From contig NZ_CP171821.2 of NCBI RefSeq assembly GCF_028401415.2, positions 372,001-436,000 on the forward strand: a DNA stretch of 64,000 bases, given 5' to 3'. A model generated the notes under the pieces. That model made no database searches and was not told the DNA's origin. It saw only the letters and a program-made list of their open reading frames with translations. This DNA comes from Glaciecola sp028401415. GTDB taxonomy: Bacteria; Pseudomonadota; Gammaproteobacteria; Enterobacterales; Alteromonadaceae. Positions 41,436 through 50,833 of the stretch are shown in pieces (position 1 is the stretch's first letter; the number at the start of each line of letters is the position of its first letter). The position numbers were made by a program, and so were the translations under genes.

Positions 41436-44045
41436 ATGGCAGAAGTATCCATTGAAAAGTTAGCGAGTGATATTGGCACCGCCGTTGACCGTTTAGTACA
41501 ACAATTTAAAGATTCAGGCGTTGAGAAAAAGCCTGGTGATCAAGTAACCGAAGAAGAAAAACAAAAGTTACTGGATTTTTTAAATAAGCAGCACGGTGGC
41601 GCGGGTGCACAAGCACCTAAAAAGATGACACTGCAACGCAAAACCACTAGCACGATCAGTCTAGGTAAATCTCGCGCGGTGAAGGTAGAAGTGCGTAAAA
41701 AGCGTACCTATGTTAAGCGCAGCGATATTGAAGAAAAGCGTCTTGCTGAAGAAGAAGCTAAGCGCAAAGAAGAAGAAGCGCGGATCAAGCGAGAAGCTGA
41801 AGAGAAGGCGCAAGAAGCGGCGAAAGCAGCTGCTCTAGAAAAGCAGCGTAAAGCAGAAGAAGCACGCAAAGCACAAGAAGCAGAGCGTCAAGCACGTGCA
41901 GAGAAAGCTAAAAAAGAAGCAGAAGAGCGCAGGGCCTCTGAGTCGACCTTAACTGACGAAGAAAAGAAAGCACTTGAAGAAGCTCGCGCAGAAGAAGAGC
42001 GAATTAAGAAGCAGCAAGAAGAAGAAGTTCAGCGCAAGCTGGAAGAAGATGCAAAAGCGGCTGCAGAAGAAGCACGTAAGCTAGCCGAAGAGAACGAACG
42101 GCGCTGGAAAGAAGAAGAAGAGCAACGCAAAAAAGAAGAAGCACAAGAAGTTCATCTTCACTCAAATCGCTATGCGCAAGAGGCAGAAGATGAAGAGGAT
42201 ATGCAGGTTGAACGCGGTAGCCGTCGTCGCAAAAAGTCCAAGAAGAACGCTGGTGAACATTTGAAACAAAGCTTTACCAAACCTGTGACACCAGTAGAAC
42301 GTGTGGTCAAATTAGGTGAAACCGTTACGGTTGGAGACTTGGCAAGCCGAATGGCAGTGAAGGGAACCGAAGTCATCAAAACCATGATGAAAATGGGCGA
42401 GATGGCTACGATTAACCAAGTGCTCGATCAAGAAACAGCCGTGCTTGTTGTCGAAGAAATGGGCCATAAGTATGAGCTGGTAAATGAAAATGCCTTAGAA
42501 GATGAGTTAATCGCAAAAAGTCATGACGGAGAGCTTGTTACTCGTGCGCCTGTGGTAACCATTATGGGGCATGTTGACCATGGCAAAACCTCATTACTTG
42601 ATTACATTCGCCGAGCCAAAGTGGCAGATGGCGAAGCAGGTGGAATAACCCAGCATATTGGTGCATATAGCGTCGAAACTGATTCAGGCCGCATTGCATT
42701 TTTGGATACACCTGGTCACGCCGCGTTTACCGCTATGCGAGCACGTGGCGCCACAGCAACCGATATTGTTATTTTGGTCGTGGCTGCCGATGATGGCGTT
42801 ATGCCGCAAACCAAAGAAGCGATTCAGCATTCTCGCGCAGCAGGCGTGCCCTTAATCGTTGCGGTTAATAAAATGGATAAAGAAGCGGCTGATCCAGACC
42901 GCGTTAAAACGGAATTGTCTCAATTAGAAGTGATTTCTGAAGAGTGGGGTGGTGAGCATCAGTTTGTGCATGTTTCGGCAAAAACCGGCATGGGCATTGA
43001 TGAACTACTTGATGCCATCAATCTGCAAGCTGAGGTACTAGACCTTAAAGCGGTTGATTCTGGCGCTGCACGCGGAATCGTAATTGAGTCACGACTCGAT
43101 AAGGGCCGTGGACCGGTGGCTTCAGTGCTTGTTCAGGAAGGACAATTAAAACCTGGCGATATCTTGCTATGTGGTGAGGAATATGGACGCTTACGAGCGA
43201 TGCGAGATGAGCACGGTACTGAAATTAAGGTGGCGGGTCCATCAACGCCCGTAGAAGTGCTGGGCCTCTCAGGTGTTCCTATAGCTGGCGAAGATGCACT
43301 CGTGGTTAAGGATGAGCGAAAAGCGCGTGAAGTAGCGGCAAAACGCCACACTAAACAACGTGAGCTTAAACTGGCGAAACAACAAAAAGCGAAACTTGAA
43401 AACATGTTTGCCAATATGGAAAGTGGTGATGTTTCTGATTTGAATATTGTATTGAAAGCAGATGTTCAAGGTTCGATTGAAGCAATCTCTGAGAGCTTAA
43501 CGAAGCTTTCAACAGACGAAGTTAAAGTAAATATTATCGGCAGCGGTGTTGGCGGTATTACGGAAACGGATGCCTCACTTGCCGCTGCTTCAAATGCTAT
43601 TATCGTTGGCTTTAACGTACGTGCCGATGCAACTGCGCGCAGAACGATTGAAGCTGATGAAATTGACTTGCGTTATTACAGCATTATTTATGAATTAATT
43701 GATGAAGTAAAACAAGCAATGAGCGGTATGCTTGCGCCAGAGTTTAAACAAGAAATTATTGGCCTTGCTGAAGTTCGCGATGTATTTAAATCACCTAAAA
43801 TCGGCGCGATTGCTGGTTGTATGGTGACAGAAGGTACGATCAAACGTAGCAATCCAATCCGCGTATTACGTGAGAACGTGGTGATCTACGAGGGCGAGCT
43901 TGAGTCACTGCGTCGATTTAAAGACGACGTGCAAGAAGTGAAAAAAGGCATTGAGTGCGGCATAGGCGTTAAGAACTACAACGACGTTAAAGTTGGTGAT
44001 CAAATTGAGGTCTTTGAGGTCGTTGAGGTACAGCGTCAACTTTAG
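41436..44045 (+). CDS. infB: Translation initiation factor IF-2
   Basis: An 869-residue GTPase placing initiator tRNA on the 30S subunit. A small IF2-N domain is followed by a long, highly charged Glu/Lys/Ala helical region (about 85-250), a second IF2-N-like module, then the G domain with GHVDHGKT (from residue 378), DTPGHAAF and NKMD, and the C-terminal domains that bind fMet-tRNA. In E. coli shorter forms start inside the gene; I could not identify a clear internal start here. It lies 23 bp after nusA with GGGGAGAG as ribosome binding site. Confidence 0.96.
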   Translation: MAEVSIEKLASDIGTAVDRLVQQFKDSGVEKKPGDQVTEEEKQKLLDFLNKQHGGAGAQAPKKMTLQRKTTSTISLGKSRAVKVEVRKKRTYVKRSDIEEKRLAEEEAKRKEEEARIKREAEEKAQEAAKAAALEKQRKAEEARKAQEAERQARAEKAKKEAEERRASESTLTDEEKKALEEARAEEERIKKQQEEEVQRKLEEDAKAAAEEARKLAEENERRWKEEEEQRKKEEAQEVHLHSNRYAQEAEDEEDMQVERGSRRRKKSKKNAGEHLKQSFTKPVTPVERVVKLGETVTVGDLASRMAVKGTEVIKTMMKMGEMATINQVLDQETAVLVVEEMGHKYELVNENALEDELIAKSHDGELVTRAPVVTIMGHVDHGKTSLLDYIRRAKVADGEAGGITQHIGAYSVETDSGRIAFLDTPGHAAFTAMRARGATATDIVILVVAADDGVMPQTKEAIQHSRAAGVPLIVAVNKMDKEAADPDRVKTELSQLEVISEEWGGEHQFVHVSAKTGMGIDELLDAINLQAEVLDLKAVDSGAARGIVIESRLDKGRGPVASVLVQEGQLKPGDILLCGEEYGRLRAMRDEHGTEIKVAGPSTPVEVLGLSGVPIAGEDALVVKDERKAREVAAKRHTKQRELKLAKQQKAKLENMFANMESGDVSDLNIVLKADVQGSIEAISESLTKLSTDEVKVNIIGSGVGGITETDASLAAASNAIIVGFNVRADATARRTIEADEIDLRYYSIIYELIDEVKQAMSGMLAPEFKQEIIGLAEVRDVFKSPKIGAIAGCMVTEGTIKRSNPIRVLRENVVIYEGELESLRRFKDDVQEVKKGIECGIGVKNYNDVKVGDQIEVFEVVEVQRQL

Positions 44046-44069
44046 CTTGTTAGCAGGTAAATAAGCGTG

Positions 44070-44097
44070 AAACGGAGGCATTTGCCTCCGTTTTTTT
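44070..44097 (+). terminator. Intrinsic terminator between infB and rbfA
   Basis: Perfect 10-bp stem AAACGGAGGC/GCCTCCGTTT with an ATTT loop and seven T's, 25 bp after the infB stop. It would reduce read-through into rbfA and truB. Confidence 0.85.
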
Positions 44098-44129
44098 CCA
44101 TTGCGTTTTCATTTAAAAAAAGGTTAATT

Positions 44130-44516
44130 ATGTCGAGAGAATTCTCAAGAACCGATAGAGTTGCGCAGCAAGTTCACAAAGAGGTTGCAAGTATTCTACA
44201 GCATGAATTTAAACATCGAGAGCCTGAAGTAGGGATGATTACTGTCTCTGGCGCAGAGGTTTCTAGAGATTTAAGTCATGCGAAGATATTTATTACGTTC
44301 TATATATCAGATGAAGAAAAAATTGAAGCCGACATGGCCAGATTACAAGATGCCAAAGGTTTTGTTCGCGGCTTATTAGGCAAGCGAGTGCGAATGAGAA
44401 ACGTGCCAGCACTTCATTTTGTTCGCGATACGTCCATTGTAGAGGGCGCAAGAATTTCCGCTTTAGTGAATGATGCTATTGCGCAGGACAAGGCAAAAAA
44501 GCAGGATGACGATTAG
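44130..44516 (+). CDS. rbfA: Ribosome-binding factor A
   Basis: A 128-residue KH-like-fold protein for 16S rRNA 5'-end maturation and cold adaptation. MSREFSRTDRVAQQVHKEVA is the typical N-terminus, followed by VSGAEVSRDLSHAKIFITF and RMRNVPALHFVRDTS. The start is ATG 44130 with AAGG 7 bp upstream; the longer frame beginning at the GTG at 44067 would overlap the terminator hairpin and is rejected. It is 2 bp from truB. Confidence 0.93.
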   Translation: MSREFSRTDRVAQQVHKEVASILQHEFKHREPEVGMITVSGAEVSRDLSHAKIFITFYISDEEKIEADMARLQDAKGFVRGLLGKRVRMRNVPALHFVRDTSIVEGARISALVNDAIAQDKAKKQDDD

Positions 44517-44518
44517 CG

Positions 44519-45478
44519 GTGGCAAGGCGTCGAAAGGGAAGAGCAGTAAACGGCATTTTGCTCATTGATAAACACACGGGAGAGTCCTCAAATAACATTG
44601 TCGGGCATATAAAGCGCTTATATGGTGCAGCAAAAGCTGGCCATACTGGAGCACTTGACCCTTTGGCAACAGGCATGTTGCCCGTTTGTCTTGGCGAGGC
44701 CACTAAGTTTTCACAGTTTTTGTTGGACGCAGACAAGACCTACGAAGTAGTGGCAAAATTGGGTGTTCGAACCGACACGTCCGATGCAGATGGTGAGGTG
44801 GTAAGCGAAGCACCCGTGAACGTTGACCTCCCTCAGATCAAAGACGCTTTAAAAAGCTTTATCGGTAACATTGAACAGGTGCCCTCCATGTTTTCAGCAC
44901 TCAAACATGAAGGCAGACCTTTGTATTATTACGCTCGCAAAGGTATTCATATTCAAAGAGACGCGAGAAAAATCAATGTTTACAGCAATCAGCTACTAAG
45001 CTTTGAGGGTGATTTGCTGAAACTTAGAATACATTGTTCGAAGGGCACCTATATTCGCACTATCGTAGATGATCTTGGGCAATTGCTAGGATGCGGAGCG
45101 CATGTTGCTGAACTACGACGAACTGGCGTGGCCGACTTTCCAGAGCAAATGCATAGCGTTTCTCACTATCAAAAGCTTGTGTCAGAAATCGAATCAACCG
45201 AACAAAAGCATCAAATGCTCGATAACTTGCTACTGCCCATGGATTTGCCTGTTCGGTCACTAGCGCCCGTAATATTATCTGAGTACGATATGGCACAATT
45301 ACAACATGGGCAACAGATAGCTGCAGACGCATTTAGTCATGCTGAACAGTCATTGGCAGGGCAAGTAATGCGGGTCTACGGCCCCCACGAGCGTTTTTTG
45401 GGTGTTGCGACCCTGACCGATGAGCTGGCACTGCAAGCGAAGCGATTAGTGGTTTACCCGGAGCAAAGTCACGATTGA
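44519..45478 (+). CDS. truB: tRNA pseudouridine(55) synthase TruB
   Basis: A 319-residue enzyme making pseudouridine 55 in the T-loop of tRNAs. GHTGALDPLATGMLP carries the catalytic Asp47, with VNGILLIDK at the start and GTYIRTIVDDLG in the middle; the C-terminal domain is complete. The start is GTG, 2 bp after the rbfA stop, so translation is probably coupled. Confidence 0.95.
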   Translation: MARRRKGRAVNGILLIDKHTGESSNNIVGHIKRLYGAAKAGHTGALDPLATGMLPVCLGEATKFSQFLLDADKTYEVVAKLGVRTDTSDADGEVVSEAPVNVDLPQIKDALKSFIGNIEQVPSMFSALKHEGRPLYYYARKGIHIQRDARKINVYSNQLLSFEGDLLKLRIHCSKGTYIRTIVDDLGQLLGCGAHVAELRRTGVADFPEQMHSVSHYQKLVSEIESTEQKHQMLDNLLLPMDLPVRSLAPVILSEYDMAQLQHGQQIAADAFSHAEQSLAGQVMRVYGPHERFLGVATLTDELALQAKRLVVYPEQSHD

Positions 45479-45573
45479 TAGCATTGTGCTTCGACTAGCA
45501 AATAGGTCGTCTTTTTAAGGTCTTTTGCTACGCTTGTATTTTAAAACAAAGACAGTATACTACGCGCTCTTTC

Positions 45574-45602
45574 GATGGCACTGAATTAGTGATCGGGCCA
45601 TC
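45574..45602 (+). promoter_or_regulatory. Structured rpsO leader
   Basis: A promoter -10 box TATACT (about 45555-45560) lies just upstream. The leader can form GATGGC/GCCATC with an inner CACT/AGTG stem, ending 15 bp before the ribosome binding site. It is a candidate for S15 autoregulation, known in other bacteria through different folds. Confidence 0.4.
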
Positions 45603-45625
45603 CTTTTAACTTAATGGAGAACATA

Positions 45626-45895
45626 ATGTCACTAAGTACTCAAGAAACTGCAGATATCGTTGCCAAATTCGGCACAAAAGAAGGCGACACAGGGTCACCT
45701 GAAGTTCAAGTTGCACTACTCACTCACAACATCAATAAACTTCAAGGTCACTTTAAAGATCACAAGAAAGATCACCACTCACGTCGCGGTCTATTGCGTA
45801 TGGTATCTCAACGCCGTAAACTTTTGGACTACCTTAAAGGTAAAAACCTAGATCGTTATCAAGATCTTATTTCTAAGTTAGGTCTGCGCCGATAG
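45626..45895 (+). CDS. rpsO: 30S ribosomal protein S15
   Basis: An 89-residue protein, the same length as E. coli S15, with KKDHHSRRGLLRMVSQRRKL in the 16S rRNA-binding region. The start is ATG 45626, with GGAG at 45617-45620; an ATG 12 bp upstream would overlap that ribosome binding site. Intrinsic terminator follows. Confidence 0.97.
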   Translation: MSLSTQETADIVAKFGTKEGDTGSPEVQVALLTHNINKLQGHFKDHKKDHHSRRGLLRMVSQRRKLLDYLKGKNLDRYQDLISKLGLRR

Positions 45896-45923
45896 TCGCG
45901 ATAGCTTGAAAGACTTCAAACGA

Positions 45924-45957
45924 AAAAGCCGCTCTAGAAAGAGCGGCTTTTCTTTTT
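45924..45957 (+). terminator. Intrinsic terminator of rpsO
   Basis: Stem GCCGCTC/GAGCGGC extended by A-T pairs, loop TAGAAA, then a T-rich tail. Confidence 0.9.
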
Positions 45958-46009
45958 GGTGCGCATGAAAACTTAGGACTTGTCTGACCTTGGCATCCAG
46001 AGCTAGCGA

Positions 46010-46753
46010 TCAGATGGTTTTTACGGTTAACTCTTCCACTTGCCCCTCTAATTCATTGAGCTTTTGAAGCAAGGTTGTATTGCGTTTCTCAAGCAGTAGT
46101 ATTTTTTCTTCTAGGGCTCTCATGGTTTGCGCCTGTGCATTGCTCGTTTCACCAAAGCCCTCGTATTCGACTTGCACCGCTAACAAGTTATTTGCCTGCT
46201 CAGTCAATTTGCTGTTTAAGCTATCTATTCGACTAATTAACTGTTGATTGGCACTTTGAGCAGCATTTACTTTTTGAGTGATTTCGCTTACGTCATCACT
46301 CACTGAGCTTTGCACAGTCACCACTTTACTGTTGAGCTCTTTAATTTGTTCTTGGTTGCGCCTCCAAGCAGACGCCCAAAGCTTATCCATTTGGTCCCAA
46401 AGCTCTTCTGTTTTATCTGAAAGCTCGCTTACTTTCACCTGCAAGGCGACTGTCGAGTTCCCCATCTCTTCGCCCGTTGCTGAGAGCCTGTTTTCCAGCG
46501 ACTGCAAACGGTTTTGATTAGCAATAATCGTCTCTTGGCTCTTTTGAAGCTCGGTGTAAAGGTAAGCACATCCTGCAGTGGCGATAAGTGCGATGAGTAA
46601 ACTGATGATAACCAGCCCTTTCCCAGAACCACCGCCGCCAGAACCAGAAGAGGGCGCCTTTTTTGCTTGTGACTTTTTAGCGCCAACAGGAATGCGATCG
46701 CTGGCGTCGACGTTGATAGGAGCAAAGTCAGAATCATTTGAACTAGGAGCCAT
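46010..46753 (-). CDS. Membrane-anchored coiled-coil protein of unknown function
   Basis: A 247-residue protein. An N-terminal cytoplasmic tail of about 45 residues ends in a Gly/Ser-rich, Lys-containing linker (SSGSGGGGSGKG). One transmembrane helix follows (LVIISLLIALIATAGCAYLY, about 47-66), then an almost unbroken coiled coil to the C-terminus (LQSLENRL, VSELSDKTEELWDQMDKLW, LEEKILLLEKRN). Topology predicts the coil in the periplasm. I do not recognise the family; such single-TM coiled-coil proteins often act in envelope organisation or division. It is monocistronic and divergent from the GGDEF/EAL gene. Confidence 0.7.
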   Translation of the reverse strand: MAPSSNDSDFAPINVDASDRIPVGAKKSQAKKAPSSGSGGGGSGKGLVIISLLIALIATAGCAYLYTELQKSQETIIANQNRLQSLENRLSATGEEMGNSTVALQVKVSELSDKTEELWDQMDKLWASAWRRNQEQIKELNSKVVTVQSSVSDDVSEITQKVNAAQSANQQLISRIDSLNSKLTEQANNLLAVQVEYEGFGETSNAQAQTMRALEEKILLLEKRNTTLLQKLNELEGQVEELTVKTI

Positions 46754-46930
46754 GTATTTCCTCTAGCATGTATTTGAATAGGATAAACTGCACATATCAT
46801 ACAATATGTAACACTATCCGCTAAATGTTTTGCACTAGTATACCGATAATTCAGGATATAACAGGCTTATGTTTGCCAATTTCAAGCCACATAATATATG
46901 ATGTGGGCTCTATGAGAGAATCTGAGTGTT

Positions 46931-49378
46931 ATGAAACTAAATAAGAAACTGTCATTTACCTTGGCGGTACGCAGTCTAGTTATTTTGATTAGCCTCGGAT
47001 TGGTGATGGCTTTTTTGCAGACTCTGTTCGATTTTCGAGAGCGTCAAGCAGAAGTCAAACAAACCATTGATTCCATTGTCACCTCAGCGCGCGGCTCTGC
47101 AAGCAATGCAGTGTATCTTTTAGATAATCCCATGGCGCAGCAGGTTATTGACGGTTTATCGTATTTCGATTTCTTTCACTATGTCTCGATCATAGATGAC
47201 CGTGGCAACATTATGGCGGACTTTTCTCGTCAGGAAGTGGACGGTAACGTCGCCGTTAATACATCCTACAACCCACTTCTGTCTCTAGTCGCCGAAAACT
47301 TCACCAAATCATCTGTATTACTCACCGGACAAACGCTGGCAGATGGGCGTCCTCAAATTTACGGTGAGATGGTATTGATAATTGATAATCATATTGCTCT
47401 TTCAGGTGTATACGATAGAGCAAGCCGCGCCTTTGCCATCGCGGTCGCCGGATATATCTTGCTCACTCTTGTACTGAGTATTCTCTATCATTTTTCACTG
47501 GCAGCACCACTGGTGCGCTTGTCTAAACGCTTTCAACAGGTCAATACTGCTTCAATTGCGTCTCAGCAAATCAGCCACGTTGTTGGGCATGAAAAAAATG
47601 AATTCTCACTTATTGTAAATGCTGCAAACGATATGCTTTCACGCATTTCTTCCGGCCAAATTCTGTTAACCGAGCGTTCGCAGCGATTTAGGCTGATACT
47701 CGATACGGCACCATCACTCATTTACTCCCTGGACAATAACCTTGATTTTGTATTCGCGAATAAATCGACTGCTTCTTTTTATGGTTACAGTATTTACGAA
47801 CTTAAAGGGCGCTGCGCTGAAGATGTAATCAGCCCCATTGATCCTGATTTACTCGATATTATGAAAGACTTTATTTCGTCCTCGCGCCGACAAGTGAGCA
47901 ATATTGTTCCTATGAGAAACGCTGGCGGGGCAGAGTGTTTTATGGAATTGACAATGGTCAAATTCAAAACCCCTGACGGCCACAGTATTTTGGTTACTTC
48001 ATCTGACGTAACGAAGCGGGTAAAAGCAGAGGAAAAAATAGAGTCACTGGCTTACTACGACACGCTCACGTCTTTGCCGAATAGAAACAAAGTATATGAA
48101 GTACTTAATAAACAGCGTAGCGATGACCACGGAATGTACGGTATTGCTGCTATAGCTGACTTAGATCAGTTTAAGCGCATCAACGATACCTTAAGTCATA
48201 GTGTAGGTGACCAGCTAATCGTTAAGCTGGCTCGACGATTACAAAAAGAATTTTCGTTTTCTGACCTTATTGCGCGCCTTGGTGCTGACGAATTCCTATG
48301 CATCGAAGAAGATGTCTCTGAGAATTTATCTGTGGCGACAGAGGGTGCAGAAGTGCTGGGTGAACGACTGCGCGCCTGTATCAATAAAGAGATAGAAATT
48401 GGCCTTCACAGCTATGCGCTTACCGCCAGTATTGGTGTAATAGTATTTAAAAAAGGCCAGGCCAGCGCGGATGAAATTTTGCAGTTCGCAGATACTGCGA
48501 TGTACGAGTCAAAGCGCACTGGACGTAATAAAGTGACAATGTTTAAAACAGAAATGGCTGCTCAAGCGGCTGAGCTGCTTAAACTTGAGCGAGACATTAT
48601 GAAAGCAATGTTCCGCGACGAATTTTATTTTGTGCTACAACCTATCGTAGATACAGACACACATCGTTTAAATGGCGCGGAAGCGCTGATGCGATGGAAG
48701 AAAGACGGTAAAGTTGTCAGCCCGGCTGAATTTATACCTTTCCTCGAAGAAAGTGCATTGATTGTTGATGTTGGTGAGCGGATTTTAAACAGTGTATGTC
48801 GCTATATTGTGGAACTTGAAGATCGCGAACTATTAACTGAAGACTTTAAAATTGCGGTAAACATTAGCGCCAAGCAACTGGCTAAGCCCGACTTTATAGA
48901 AGCTGTGTCGCGCGTGCTGTTGAAGCATAAAGTGTCCGGCAAGCGTTTAGAGTTTGAGATAACTGAGAGCGTTGCCTTAAATAACATGGCCGATACGATC
49001 AAGAAAATTGTGAGCCTGAAGAAAATGGGCATCTCATTTTCGCTGGATGACTTTGGCACAGGCTATAGCTCATTAAGTCATTTAAAAGACCTACCGGTTG
49101 ATAAGCTCAAAATTGACCGCTCGTTCATTAACGACATTACGGTTGATAAGCAAGACGAAAACTTAGTTCGCTCAATTATCCAACTGTCGCGTAACTTAGG
49201 GCTCGTCACAGTGGCAGAGGGCGTGGAAACACAAGAACAGGTTGAATGGTTGATGCTAAACGGGGATTTGTTACTGCAAGGCTTTTATTTTAGTAAACCG
49301 CTTGATATCGAAGATTTTGAAAAGCAGTATTTGTTATCACCAGCAGACGCCTCAGAAAACCCTAAACATTCCGCATGA
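46931..49378 (+). CDS. Membrane-bound PAS/GGDEF/EAL protein, probable c-di-GMP phosphodiesterase
   Basis: An 815-residue sensor. A transmembrane helix at about 12-30, a periplasmic domain (about 35-160), a second helix (about 165-187) and a HAMP-like region come first, then PAS (about 255-370), GGDEF and EAL domains. The GGDEF motif reads GADEF (residues 451-455) and no RxxD inhibitory site precedes it, so cyclase activity is doubtful. The EAL domain has EALMRW (from Glu584), ITESVA, DDFGTGYSSLSHLK and DRSF, so phosphodiesterase activity is likely. Its stop overlaps the start of a periplasmic binding protein gene (ATGA at 49375-49378), suggesting that this protein is the signal input. Confidence 0.85.
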   Translation: MKLNKKLSFTLAVRSLVILISLGLVMAFLQTLFDFRERQAEVKQTIDSIVTSARGSASNAVYLLDNPMAQQVIDGLSYFDFFHYVSIIDDRGNIMADFSRQEVDGNVAVNTSYNPLLSLVAENFTKSSVLLTGQTLADGRPQIYGEMVLIIDNHIALSGVYDRASRAFAIAVAGYILLTLVLSILYHFSLAAPLVRLSKRFQQVNTASIASQQISHVVGHEKNEFSLIVNAANDMLSRISSGQILLTERSQRFRLILDTAPSLIYSLDNNLDFVFANKSTASFYGYSIYELKGRCAEDVISPIDPDLLDIMKDFISSSRRQVSNIVPMRNAGGAECFMELTMVKFKTPDGHSILVTSSDVTKRVKAEEKIESLAYYDTLTSLPNRNKVYEVLNKQRSDDHGMYGIAAIADLDQFKRINDTLSHSVGDQLIVKLARRLQKEFSFSDLIARLGADEFLCIEEDVSENLSVATEGAEVLGERLRACINKEIEIGLHSYALTASIGVIVFKKGQASADEILQFADTAMYESKRTGRNKVTMFKTEMAAQAAELLKLERDIMKAMFRDEFYFVLQPIVDTDTHRLNGAEALMRWKKDGKVVSPAEFIPFLEESALIVDVGERILNSVCRYIVELEDRELLTEDFKIAVNISAKQLAKPDFIEAVSRVLLKHKVSGKRLEFEITESVALNNMADTIKKIVSLKKMGISFSLDDFGTGYSSLSHLKDLPVDKLKIDRSFINDITVDKQDENLVRSIIQLSRNLGLVTVAEGVETQEQVEWLMLNGDLLLQGFYFSKPLDIEDFEKQYLLSPADASENPKHSA

Positions 49379-50271
49379 TATTCGTAAGAATTTTACTCAT
49401 TTGTTCGCTAAGTCTTGTTCTGACTACTCAAACAGTTTTGGCGTGCGAAATTCGCCACCCAGGAAAGCAAGATGCGGCTGATGCAAGGCATGAATATCCG
49501 CGGCAACTGCTATATCAAATTCTAAAAGCAACGGAAGATGAGTTTGGCGAATGTAAATTGGTCGATGTAGGTGGCTTAAGTCAGAATCGTCAGATAGCAT
49601 GGCTAAGCGAAGGAACGGGTGAAATTGATGTTGCCTGGTTACCCGTGACCGAGGATACAAATAACGCACTCACGCCAATTCCTTTTCCTATTCGAAAAGG
49701 CTTGCTCGGCTGGCGCATATTGCTGGTTCACAAAGACAATCTAGCAAAATTTAAAGAGATTGATTCCCTTATTGACCTGAATGTTTTTAGCACAGGCTTT
49801 GGTTCAGATTGGGGTGATTTACCGGTAATGCAGCACAATTTTGCAAGGGTTATTACCAGCAATAGTTATGAATCACTTTTTGAGATGCTCTCCCACAAAC
49901 GCTTTGATTTTCTATCGCGCAGCGTTTACGAAGCTTATGATGAAACGCTTTTGAGGCGCTCTACTCATCCTGAAATTGTGATGGAAACAACCATCGCGTT
50001 GAAGTATCCACAAGTAGACTTTTTCTATGTCAATAATGAAAACTCTGAGTTAGCGAAAAGACTGCATTTAGGCATGGATAAACTCATTCGTAACGGTCGA
50101 TTTAACACGTTATTTTACGGATATTATGCAGACTATATTCGGGGTGTACATATGGCTCAGCGGACGATCATCGAGCTAGAAAATCCTTTTTTACCAGAGA
50201 ACGTGAACCACGAAGACCCAGAACTATGGTTCCAGCTCAATGATGTGGATAAGTACGCGTATTTCAATTAG
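49375..50271 (+). CDS. Periplasmic solute-binding protein coupled to the GGDEF/EAL sensor
   Basis: A 298-residue protein with a signal peptide (about residues 1-23, ending TVLA-CEI). The fold resembles type 2 periplasmic binding proteins of the SBP_bac_3 class: a first lobe with the pattern EIDVAWLPV, a crossover around FSTGFGSDWGDLPV and a return at FLSRSVYEAYDETL. The motif for a free ligand site cannot be verified. Its start codon overlaps the stop of the EAL gene, so the two are produced together. Inference: the binding protein samples a periplasmic ligand and passes the signal to the membrane sensor. No permease gene follows. Confidence 0.75.
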   Translation: MIFVRILLICSLSLVLTTQTVLACEIRHPGKQDAADARHEYPRQLLYQILKATEDEFGECKLVDVGGLSQNRQIAWLSEGTGEIDVAWLPVTEDTNNALTPIPFPIRKGLLGWRILLVHKDNLAKFKEIDSLIDLNVFSTGFGSDWGDLPVMQHNFARVITSNSYESLFEMLSHKRFDFLSRSVYEAYDETLLRRSTHPEIVMETTIALKYPQVDFFYVNNENSELAKRLHLGMDKLIRNGRFNTLFYGYYADYIRGVHMAQRTIIELENPFLPENVNHEDPELWFQLNDVDKYAYFN

Positions 50272-50292
50272 TGCTGGGAAGTAAAAAGAAGG

Positions 50293-50651
50293 TGGTGGAG
50301 CTGGGGGGAGTCGAACCCCCGTCCAGAAAGCGTCAACCTTTGGTACTACATGCTTAGTTTGCCTTTTATTTAACCCTATGAACTCCGACAAACAGGATTT
50401 CTTCGGGCTGGCCTAATACTATTTCGCGGTTCAACCTTAGACAAGTTTCCCTCGCTAGTTCATTAGTATGACCTTCCAAACCTTCACGAATGAACAACGG
50501 CTGAAGTGGAAGGGCCTATACAGGTTATTAAGCTGCTAGTGCGTAGTTTTCGTCGTTTGCGACTATTTTTTTGCGGCTTTTTAAAGAGGCCAACCGCACC
50601 TCTGCATGCACCTCCGGCATCATTGAATCCTGTCGAATCCAGAGCAGCCCC
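50293..50651 (-). ncRNA. ssrA: tmRNA
   Basis: A 359-nt tmRNA. The 5' end GGGGCTGCTCTGGATTCGAC and the 3' end with TTCGACTCCCCCCAGCTCC then CACCA form the tRNA-like part. The tag frame (50560-50531) encodes ANDENYALAA followed by TAA. On the minus strand a -10 box TATAAT lies at about 50662-50667. It rescues stalled ribosomes with SmpB, encoded 4 kb downstream in plus-strand coordinates. Confidence 0.97.
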
Positions 50652-50833
50652 GATGTAATTCGAGATTATAGCACAGTTTATAGGGACATAACCAACACAA
50701 AGAATGCGCTTCTTATACACGCTCGCTTGATTCACCTCATGCTTTCTCGATTAAAATCAAACAGTAATAGACCCAGCCCGCAGAACTTGTTAGCCTTAAC
50801 TATCAACATTCTTCGAATAGCCTGACTCTACTT

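Noticed and set aside
44067..44129. Upstream GTG start for rbfA
   Set aside because: Would translate through the terminator hairpin; ATG 44130 has its own ribosome binding site and matches the family N-terminus.
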